From NCBI GenBank assembly GCA_017302455.1, contig JAFLDO010000009.1:1-64000 (forward strand): a stretch of 64,000 nucleotides of DNA, written 5' to 3'. The notes beneath the pieces were generated by a model, which did not search any database, had not been told where the DNA came from, and saw only the letters and a list, made by a program, of their open reading frames with translations. Of the stretch, positions 53,648 through 60,031 are shown one piece after another; the first letter of the stretch is position 1, and each line of letters opens with the position of its first letter. The translations under genes and the position numbers were made by a program. The stretch comes from Accumulibacter sp. (GTDB taxonomy: Bacteria; Pseudomonadota; Gammaproteobacteria; Burkholderiales; Rhodocyclaceae).

Positions 53648-55207
53648 ATGAAAAAATTCGGTTTGTCGTTGATCGCTCTGTCGCTGTTGCCGATCCCGGG
53701 CTGGGGTAACGACATTGGCGCCGAGGTGCAGTCGGCCGCAGCGCCGAAGACACCAGCAATCAAGACCATCACCAACTTTACTCAGTCGTTGCGCTGCATG
53801 GATGAGCTCTTGTACGCCTACGGCAAGCAAGGCATCGCCATCACCTCAACCGGCATCCCCGATGAAACGGGCAAGGTGAAGACGGGTACCAAGGAGATGT
53901 TGATCACTGCCGTCTCCAAGATGACCGTCAAGAGTAACGCGTTTGATTTCATTGACTTCCATTCCGGGGCCGATGACTTGGGAGCGCTGTTCGCGGCGCG
54001 TGGCGATCAGAATCGCCTCATGCCTGACTATTACATTCGCGGCTCGATCACTCAGATGGACGACAACAGCGTCCGCAAGAACAAGGGTGTCGGATTTTCG
54101 CTGCCGTTCCTTGACCTCGGGGTGTCGAAGGATGACGCCTACGACTTGATCAGCATGGACCTGAGTATCGGCGATGCCGCCACGCGCAAGATCATTCCGA
54201 TCACGAGTACCTCGAACACGCTGGTTCTCATGAAGGGTGGTATATCGGGTGAGGGTGGCGGCAAAATTGGTAAGGTCGGCTTGAGCTTCAACATTGACGT
54301 CAGCCGTAGTGAAGGCGTCGGCGCGGCGACCAGGACGCTCGTCGAACTGGGTCTCATCGAAACGCTGGGCAAGTTTACCCAAGTGCCATACTGGAAGTGC
54401 CTGGACACGGATCTGACCAATCCGCTGATTCGCGAGCAGGCGCGGGAGTGGTTCGACAATGCCAAGGAGAATGATCGAATCCTTTTCGTGCAGCGCAAGC
54501 TCGCCGGGATGGGACGTTATGACGGTCCGCTCAATGGTGCAATGAACGCGACGCTAAAGACTTCGATCTCCGAGTACCAGGCGGCGAGTGGTTTGATTGC
54601 TGACGGTACGATAAACTTTGATCTTTATGCCAGCCTGCTTGACAACCTGCAAAATCAAATTGCTGCGCTTCCGGCGGCCGGAGGTCCGAAGTCGAACTAT
54701 GTTCCCGGTGTGAGCCCGGCCAGCCGGCCGCCAGCGGTGACGCAAGTGGTTGCGACACCCGCAGCTGGACCGATGAATGCGCCCAACCCGATCTTCAAGA
54801 TGAAACTTGACACCGATCGGGGGAGCAAGCCGGCGTACCGTGTCGGCGATTTTCTCAACCTGACGTTGTCGATGAATACGCAGGGTACGGCGTATTGCTA
54901 CTACCAGGATGTATCAGCGACTACCGCGCGGATATTCCCGAATCAGTTTCGCTCCGATTCGTCAGTCCCCGCCGGTGCTGGCGTAAGGATACCGTCTGGC
55001 GGCTTCAAGATCAGGTTCGACCGGCCAGGACCCGAGCGGGTCGCTTGTATTGGCTCAGACCGTGAGTTGGTGATCCCAGGATCCTTGCGTGGTGCGCGCG
55101 ATCTATCCCCTCTGCCCGTCAAATCGGTGGACGAGGTTATCGGCCAGTACAAGCAGAACAATCCAAGTGCGGTGGTCAGCATGGTTGATATCACGGTCAG
55201 TCAGTAG
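53648..55207 (+). CDS. exported CsgG-like protein with peptidoglycan-binding and DUF4384 domains
   Basis: The 519-residue product starts MKKFGLSLIALSLLPIPGWG, a signal peptide without a lipobox cysteine. Residues about 35-240 resemble the CsgG fold, the outer-membrane curli export pore: a YYIRGSITQMDD strand, then ISMDLSIGDAATRKIIP and AATRTLVELGLIETLG. Residues about 275-335 are a peptidoglycan-binding module (VQRKLAGMGRYDGPLNGAMN), and about 385-490 is a DUF4384 domain (YRVGDFLNLTLSMNTQGTAY). DUF4384 often co-occurs with caspase-type proteins, as here. Lack of lipidation distinguishes it from CsgG. It is the first gene of a tight plus-strand cluster. Confidence 0.75.
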   Translation: MKKFGLSLIALSLLPIPGWGNDIGAEVQSAAAPKTPAIKTITNFTQSLRCMDELLYAYGKQGIAITSTGIPDETGKVKTGTKEMLITAVSKMTVKSNAFDFIDFHSGADDLGALFAARGDQNRLMPDYYIRGSITQMDDNSVRKNKGVGFSLPFLDLGVSKDDAYDLISMDLSIGDAATRKIIPITSTSNTLVLMKGGISGEGGGKIGKVGLSFNIDVSRSEGVGAATRTLVELGLIETLGKFTQVPYWKCLDTDLTNPLIREQAREWFDNAKENDRILFVQRKLAGMGRYDGPLNGAMNATLKTSISEYQAASGLIADGTINFDLYASLLDNLQNQIAALPAAGGPKSNYVPGVSPASRPPAVTQVVATPAAGPMNAPNPIFKMKLDTDRGSKPAYRVGDFLNLTLSMNTQGTAYCYYQDVSATTARIFPNQFRSDSSVPAGAGVRIPSGGFKIRFDRPGPERVACIGSDRELVIPGSLRGARDLSPLPVKSVDEVIGQYKQNNPSAVVSMVDITVSQ

Positions 55208-55220
55208 CGTAGCGAATGAC

Positions 55221-55721
55221 ATGGCGACCCAACTTCCTTCTTTGCCGCAGGATCTGCCCCGTCTCTTGGGACTGGTCCCCGCAGCGATCCTTGGCTGTTT
55301 CCTTGTCGTATCGAGCCAGCCTGCAGTTGCTGAGATCATTGTCGGAGGGAGTGGTGGTTCGGCGCCCGGAGGCGGTGTCGCATCGCAGGGCGCTCGCGAC
55401 GCTCGACAGCGTGCGACAGTCGAACGCTGGAAGGGTGACGGCGACATGAACAGTCCGAACGTCGTTATCATCAATGGGGTTAACAACGGCGTCGGTGGAA
55501 ATGACTGGTCCGCTACCGGCTCACCGGCTGCCAATAGCGCCGCGCACAACAAGAGGCGGGCCACTGAGAATCGCGTCTTTCTTGGCGATGACGCGCCAAC
55601 CCCGGCCGTTGTCGTGGTCCCTTCCGGACAGAATGCTGCCCCTTACTACGGCTCGCCGGCAGAAGAGTCGGCGTCGAGGAACGCTGCGCGCGCCAACGCG
55701 TACCGGCAGCGCAATGATTAG
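55221..55721 (+). CDS. secreted protein of unknown function
   Basis: This 166-residue protein has a signal-like hydrophobic segment near residues 18-36 ending at PAVAE, followed by a glycine- and serine-rich stretch (VGGSGGSAPGGGVASQGA), an Asn-rich middle (VVIINGVNNGVGGN) and a charged, Ala/Arg/Asn-rich C-terminus. I recognise no family. No cysteine is present in the mature part. It starts 13 bases after the CsgG-like gene, and an earlier ATG at 55216 is in another frame. The low-complexity composition fits an extracellular or fibre-associated protein. Confidence 0.6.
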   Translation: MATQLPSLPQDLPRLLGLVPAAILGCFLVVSSQPAVAEIIVGGSGGSAPGGGVASQGARDARQRATVERWKGDGDMNSPNVVIINGVNNGVGGNDWSATGSPAANSAAHNKRRATENRVFLGDDAPTPAVVVVPSGQNAAPYYGSPAEESASRNAARANAYRQRND

Positions 55722-55759
55722 ATGATGCCGCGTCGGCGCAGCCTTGAGGAGAGTCACCA

Positions 55760-56086
55760 ATGAGGTTTCCTGCAGCAGTTTTCTTGTTTGGTTTCTCGCA
55801 ACTGACCGCTGCGCAAGTGTCAATCGATCTTCCTGGTGTCAGCGTGAAGACCGGGGCGGGGTCGTCCGTCTCCAAGTCCGGGAACACCGTGGCTAACGAG
55901 AAGGGCGTTATCAGTCCCGATGCTGACGTTGAAGGCGTGGTGATCATCAACGACGCTCTGAGTATTGACGGCGTACCGATTGCTCGGGGAGTCACGGAGT
56001 ACGTTTCAAAGAAGACAAGGAAGGTTTATTCCATCCGGTGGGGAAAGAAGGGTGAGGGTGTGACCGTCACCGAGAAAACCCGATGA
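55760..56086 (+). CDS. small secreted protein with GNTxANExGVI motif
   Basis: The 108-residue protein starts MRFPAAVFLFGFSQLTAAQV, a signal peptide. Residues 41-51 read GNTVANEKGVI, nearly identical to GNTAANEAGVI in the small secreted protein encoded at 58300. The rest is strand-rich (VEGVVIINDALSIDGVPIA). AGGAGAG precedes the ATG. It is probably a structural relative of the other repeat proteins in this locus; function is unknown. Confidence 0.65.
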   Translation: MRFPAAVFLFGFSQLTAAQVSIDLPGVSVKTGAGSSVSKSGNTVANEKGVISPDADVEGVVIINDALSIDGVPIARGVTEYVSKKTRKVYSIRWGKKGEGVTVTEKTR

Positions 56087-56128
56087 CAAGGCCGGCCCAA
56101 CGGTGTTTTGGTTGAACTGGAGGAACTC

Positions 56129-57034
56129 GTGCGTTTGCCTCAATTCGTGAATCGCGTGGTGCTGGTGCTTGGACTAGCGGCGGGCTTGCTGGGAAGCGCG
56201 TTCGTCGGTGCTTTCGAGGTGAAAGAGGGCGACCTGAAGACGATCTTCTACGCCAAGACCGATGTACCTGTCGTCTGGCGTTATACGCCCAACAGCGAGG
56301 TGATGATTCTCGACATGCCGGGACTCGAACTGTTGGGTCGGACGTTCAACCGGGTCACGCAGTTGACTGAACAGCAGTACACGGAGGCCTATCCACGTGT
56401 GCTGACCTCGCAAGAGCTCTCACGATACATCGGCAATGCACACCGCACCTTTGCGAACTTTGCTGCCGGTCATGATCTGCGCATTTCCGATCTTGTCCAG
56501 TTCTTCAACCTCGCCGACCGCGACAAGGTTGAGCTGTTTCCAGAGGAGTATGCGCTGCGCGATTTTCTCCTGCAACAAGGCCTGATCAAGGAGTGGCGCG
56601 GGTTCTACCAGGCGCAGAAGCCGCATTCGATCATCCTGTCGATCCCACAGGTCCAGGACCGGCGGGGGAACGAGCCTGCGCTGACGAGTCAGGCCCGCTA
56701 CGCGATTCTGCTGCATGAACTCTCGCACGCCGAGTTTCACACCAACGCGGCCTATAACAAGTACTGCAGGGGTTTTTGGGCGAGCGGACTGACGGAGTCG
56801 CAAAGAGAGGCTTTCAGGAAATTTCTCGCGGGTATGCGTTACTCGGTGGAAAACGAGGAGCTTGTGATCAACGAAATGCAGGCGTATCTGGTATTCACTC
56901 CGGATGCCGGAGCGTTTTCGGCCGCCAGGCTTGGGGTTTCCGAAAGCTCGCTGGCTGGTATGCGCGAGGCATTCGTACGCGGCCGACCGCCAGTGCAGCT
57001 ACCGTTGCGGGTCAAGGCAGGGGAGTTGCCATGA
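56129..57034 (+). CDS. secreted putative zinc metalloprotease (HELSH)
   Basis: The 301-residue product starts at GTG 56129 after GGAGGA, followed by a signal peptide to about residue 28. It contains HELSH at 196-200, an HExxH zinc motif, with Glu249 in INEMQAY as a likely third ligand, a gluzincin-like arrangement. The rest is helical and matches no family I can name. It could process the small secreted proteins encoded beside it. Its TGA overlaps the next ATG (ATGA). Confidence 0.7.
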   Translation: MRLPQFVNRVVLVLGLAAGLLGSAFVGAFEVKEGDLKTIFYAKTDVPVVWRYTPNSEVMILDMPGLELLGRTFNRVTQLTEQQYTEAYPRVLTSQELSRYIGNAHRTFANFAAGHDLRISDLVQFFNLADRDKVELFPEEYALRDFLLQQGLIKEWRGFYQAQKPHSIILSIPQVQDRRGNEPALTSQARYAILLHELSHAEFHTNAAYNKYCRGFWASGLTESQREAFRKFLAGMRYSVENEELVINEMQAYLVFTPDAGAFSAARLGVSESSLAGMREAFVRGRPPVQLPLRVKAGELP

Positions 57035-57342
57035 GTAAACGTTTCTCGATGGGATGGTGCGCTGTTTTTCTTGTCGGGGCAGGGATACCCCTGTCGTGTC
57101 TGGCGCAGAAGACGACGCGCATTCAGGGAAATACCGAGATCAATGCCTCGTCGAACAACACGACGGCTGTCGCAGTCGGTAGCAACGTGGTCGCCAAGAA
57201 CCGGGTTGGCGTTGTCCAGGGTGACAAGAAGGGAAACACACGCATCAACGTTTCGACCTCGAACGTCACAACGGTTGTCAGCGGAAGGAACAAGAAAGCG
57301 TGTACAAACATAGGAGCGATTGTCAGCGATGAATGCAAGTAA
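57031..57342 (+). CDS. small secreted repeat protein
   Basis: The 103-residue protein has a signal peptide ending near SCLAQ. The mature part consists of two copies of a unit of about 35 residues: GNTEIN at 33 and GNTRIN at 68, each followed by an Asn-rich turn, a Val-rich strand and Gly. The pattern GxTxI-x5-N-x3-V-x2-G is shared with the protein at 58300. It ends in a Cys pair (Cys91, Cys102; final ECK). The strand-turn periodicity suggests a solenoid or fibre subunit reminiscent of, but not homologous to, curlin. Confidence 0.65.
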   Translation: MSKRFSMGWCAVFLVGAGIPLSCLAQKTTRIQGNTEINASSNNTTAVAVGSNVVAKNRVGVVQGDKKGNTRINVSTSNVTTVVSGRNKKACTNIGAIVSDECK

Positions 57343-57634
57343 ACCCATACTGGCGCAGTACCTTGTCGCCGCCATCTTCTGTGCGACGACCGGCGTCGCC
57401 TCTGCCGTGCAGAACCTCAATGCGTCTTCGCAGACCAAGGTTAATAATGCCATGGCGAAGGCTTGGCAAAAAGGCGGTAACCCTAACGATCCGGCCTTGC
57501 AGAAGCGGGTAGTCAATATCGGAAGCAAGAAGGCCGGGACGTGCGACGTCAACGTCGGGACGGTTCAGCCCGGGCAGAGGGCGCCGAAGGACATCGTCGT
57601 GACGACCAAAGAAGTTATCAACGTGTGCAAGTGA
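57329..57634 (+). CDS. small secreted cysteine-containing protein
   Basis: The 101-residue product has a signal peptide to about residue 26 (GVASA). The mature protein carries two cysteines, one in GTCDVNVGTV and one at the end (INVCK), like the C-terminus of the previous protein (ACTNIGAIV, ECK). It overlaps that gene by 14 bases in another frame, a tight coupling suggesting the two are made in fixed ratio. I recognise no family. Confidence 0.6.
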   Translation: MNASKPILAQYLVAAIFCATTGVASAVQNLNASSQTKVNNAMAKAWQKGGNPNDPALQKRVVNIGSKKAGTCDVNVGTVQPGQRAPKDIVVTTKEVINVCK

Positions 57635-57642
57635 GAGAGCCC

Positions 57643-58251
57643 ATGAAAACGAACCTGTATCGAGTGGCCCTGGTGGCTGCTTTCGTGACCCTGACCGGTG
57701 GTGCAACCGTGCTTCCCGCCGCGGCCGCTGACGATGAGACGTCCAGTCTCGATGAACTACGGCGGGCGATGACAGAGCCGTCCGAGGCTCCAAAGAAGAA
57801 GCGGACGCGGGCTATCGTCTTCGATGGCGACTCGGCGCAAGCGCCGGCCAGCGCGGCGCCGGCTGCCGCCGGCGGTGCTCTGGACTGTGCAGCCCTGCCA
57901 CCGGATGTGAGGGCGACGGCTGTCCAGTTTCCCATCCAGTTTCGTCCGGGCAGTGCGAACATAACGCCAGCGTCTGGTAACACCCTCATCGAGATAGCAA
58001 AGATTCTGTCGCTGACGCCCGATCGCTGCATCATTGTCGAAGGGCATACCGACGCGGAGGGCAATGCCGATAGGAACATGGCACTATCGCGTGATCGTGC
58101 AAACTCTGTGGTGAAGTTCATTTCTGACAAGGGAGCGGTTGAACGGAGACGCCTGGTGCCGGTTGGCAAGGGTTCAACCGATCCGCTCAAGGACCTCGAC
58201 CCGCGCGACTCACGGAATCGTCGCGTTGTGTTCAAGGTTGTCGCCGGCTGA
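57643..58251 (+). CDS. OmpA-domain exported protein
   Basis: The 202-residue product has a signal peptide cut near PAAAADD, an Ala-rich linker and a C-terminal OmpA-like peptidoglycan-binding domain (about 90-200) with HTDAEGNADRNMALSRDRAN and the closing SRNRRVVFKV. OmpA-like domains hold envelope structures onto peptidoglycan. It is 8 bases after the preceding gene. A second OmpA-domain protein is encoded later in the locus. Confidence 0.88.
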   Translation: MKTNLYRVALVAAFVTLTGGATVLPAAAADDETSSLDELRRAMTEPSEAPKKKRTRAIVFDGDSAQAPASAAPAAAGGALDCAALPPDVRATAVQFPIQFRPGSANITPASGNTLIEIAKILSLTPDRCIIVEGHTDAEGNADRNMALSRDRANSVVKFISDKGAVERRRLVPVGKGSTDPLKDLDPRDSRNRRVVFKVVAG

Positions 58252-58299
58252 CGGCAGACATCGTTATCGTCATCATTATTTCTATCCAGGAGAAACCTT

Positions 58300-58590
58300 A
58301 TGCGCACCATCAGCACCTTGATCATCGCCGCCGCCTTTGCCGCCTCCCCTGCTTTCGCCCAGAAGACCGAAGTCAAGGGCAAGACCGAAATCGACGCCAA
58401 GCAGGAAAATGTTGCTGCTGTCGCGATCGGCAAGGACAATACGGCGAAGAACACGGCCGGCGCCATCAAGGGCGATACGAAGGTTCAAGGCAACACCAAG
58501 ATCAAGGCTGAGCAAAAGAACGCCGCCGCTGTCGCAATCGGCAAGGGCAACACCGCAGCCAACGAAGCCGGCGTCATCGGCGGCAAGTAA
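58300..58590 (+). CDS. small secreted protein of two 37-residue repeats
   Basis: The 96-residue product starts MRTISTLIIAAAFAASPAFA, a clear signal peptide, followed by two repeats beginning at GKTEID (27) and GNTKIK (64), each with AVAIGKxNTA and AxNxAG. There are no cysteines or aromatic residues in the mature chain. The even, strand-turn character is what a small beta-solenoid or amyloid-forming subunit would show. AGGAG precedes the ATG. It is the last gene before a strong terminator, so it is the end of the first transcription unit and may be highly expressed. Confidence 0.7.
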   Translation: MRTISTLIIAAAFAASPAFAQKTEVKGKTEIDAKQENVAAVAIGKDNTAKNTAGAIKGDTKVQGNTKIKAEQKNAAAVAIGKGNTAANEAGVIGGK

Positions 58591-58603
58591 GTTTCCGGTC
58601 CTG

Positions 58604-58645
58604 AGGCTACCGCTGACGGATGCTCGTCAGCGGTAGCCTTTGGTT
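58604..58645 (+). terminator. Rho-independent terminator closing the first unit
   Basis: A 15-bp perfect stem, AGGCTACCGCTGACG (58604-58618) with CGTCAGCGGTAGCCT (58625-58639), a 6-base loop and a following T-rich run. It separates the 53648-58590 genes from the FecR-caspase genes. Confidence 0.88.
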
Positions 58646-58914
58646 TTGTGAGCCGAGAAGGACAGCATCGGCATCAAGTACAACACAAGAGGCGAGGGAA
58701 GGGCTAAGATTCCGGCTTGGCGGCGAGTCGGTGGCACTTCGGCCGCCAAGAGGCGCAGCACCACAGCCGAGGACATAGGGTGCGAGGGACCGGAGGAAGG
58801 CAAGCAGTGGCTGTCGCAGATCGGTTGTTGCCGAGCGACGATCTTCTAGCACGTCCCCGTTGAGCGCCTGAACGCGATACGCTTTTCCGACCAACGCCTT
58901 TGTGGAAATCTGTC
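58640..58914. other. spacer between the two halves of the locus
   Basis: No gene is evident. It should hold the promoter of the second unit, but I see no convincing -35/-10 pair. Confidence 0.45.
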
Positions 58915-59409
58915 ATGTTCAGAACAGGAATGCACAACACAATTCCCGTCACCGTAGCCAAGGGCGTTTTTTGCCTGTTCTTGCTGCATACGGGGACGGC
59001 CCGAGCAGCCGAACCTGGCGCGCCAGGGGCCCCCATCTGGGGCGCCCAGGTCAAGGTTTCCCGCGGTGTTGTCAGCATTGAGCGCGACGGGCAGCGCTAC
59101 CCGGGTATCGTCGGTGCGCGGTTGAAGGAGAAGGATGTCATCCAGACTGGCGGAAACGGCTCGGTCGGCATCATGTTCAATGACAACTCGACCCTTTCGC
59201 TTGGCCCGGATGCGGAGGTGCTGCTGCAACGCTATGCTTACGATTCGACGACGTACATGGGCGCCTTCGATGCCTACATCAAACGAGGGACCGTCTCCGT
59301 GCAGGCAGGCAACATCGCCAAGCAGGCGCCAGAAGCCATGCGGATGGTAACTCCGAAAGCCGAGGTCACGGGAACGGCGAAGAATTACGTTGTCAGCGTT
59401 GGGGAATAG
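58915..59409 (+). CDS. exported FecR-domain protein
   Basis: The 164-residue product has a signal peptide ending near TARAAE and a FecR domain (about 48-145): VSRGVVSIERDGQRYPG, then LKEKDVIQTGGNGSVGI and IMFNDNSTLSLGPDAEV. FecR domains in this setting are periplasmic beta-structures, without the cytoplasmic anti-sigma part of true FecR. The start may instead be the ATG at 58930. It is followed 3 bases later by an OmpA lipoprotein gene. Confidence 0.8.
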   Translation: MFRTGMHNTIPVTVAKGVFCLFLLHTGTARAAEPGAPGAPIWGAQVKVSRGVVSIERDGQRYPGIVGARLKEKDVIQTGGNGSVGIMFNDNSTLSLGPDAEVLLQRYAYDSTTYMGAFDAYIKRGTVSVQAGNIAKQAPEAMRMVTPKAEVTGTAKNYVVSVGE

Positions 59410-59412
59410 GGC

Positions 59413-60009
59413 ATGAAAAGGCTAGCAATCACACTCGCACTGTCTTTGATGACCACCGCGTGCGCGCATCGCGACACTTATGTGCTGCTTCCCGACGGCA
59501 GTGGGCAGGCCCCGGGGGCGCTTACCATCAAACCTGCGGAAGGTGGCAACGCACTCAAGCTGGATCAGCCTTACCAGACCGCCAGGTCGACCATGGGTGG
59601 CGGCCTGGAAGCGGGAAGAACCGACGAGCAGGAAGTCAGGAAGCGCTACGGAGCGGCGATCGACGCTTCGCCGCCACCGCTAGTCCGCTTTACGCTGTAT
59701 TTCCTCGAGGGTAGTGACGAACTGACGGCCGCCTCGAAGACTGAACTCGTGGCCATTCTGGCGGAGATCAAGGCGCGGCCGGTCCCTGATATCGTCATTG
59801 TCGGTCACACCGATCGCGTGGGGATGGTCGCCGATAACGATCGCCTGGCGCTACGGCGGGCAGACTCGTTCAGGAAGAAGCTGCTGCAACAAGGCATCGC
59901 AGACGAGGCGATACAGACGGCGGGTCGTGGTGAACGCGAGCCGCTGGTCAACACGCCGGACGAGACGCCTGAACCGCGCAACCGTCGGGTCGAGATTCTC
60001 GTCCGTTGA
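59413..60009 (+). CDS. OmpA-domain lipoprotein
   Basis: The 198-residue product starts MKRLAITLALSLMTTACAHR with a lipobox TTAC (Cys17), so it is probably an outer-membrane lipoprotein. The C-terminal half is an OmpA-like domain (VIVGHTDRVGMVADNDRLAL, ending RNRRVEILVR). The N-terminal half is short and unclassified. With the first OmpA protein it could anchor the system to peptidoglycan from both sides. Confidence 0.88.
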   Translation: MKRLAITLALSLMTTACAHRDTYVLLPDGSGQAPGALTIKPAEGGNALKLDQPYQTARSTMGGGLEAGRTDEQEVRKRYGAAIDASPPPLVRFTLYFLEGSDELTAASKTELVAILAEIKARPVPDIVIVGHTDRVGMVADNDRLALRRADSFRKKLLQQGIADEAIQTAGRGEREPLVNTPDETPEPRNRRVEILVR

Positions 60010-60031
60010 TGCTTTTGGTGAGGGACGCGGC

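Noticed and set aside
57031-58590. True curli subunits (CsgA/CsgB)
   Set aside because: The repeats lack the curlin Q-x-G-x-x-N-x-A spacing of about 20 residues; similarity is only in general strand-turn character.
58607-58894. Minus-strand frame in the spacer before the FecR gene
   Set aside because: It runs through the terminator stem and has no family resemblance.
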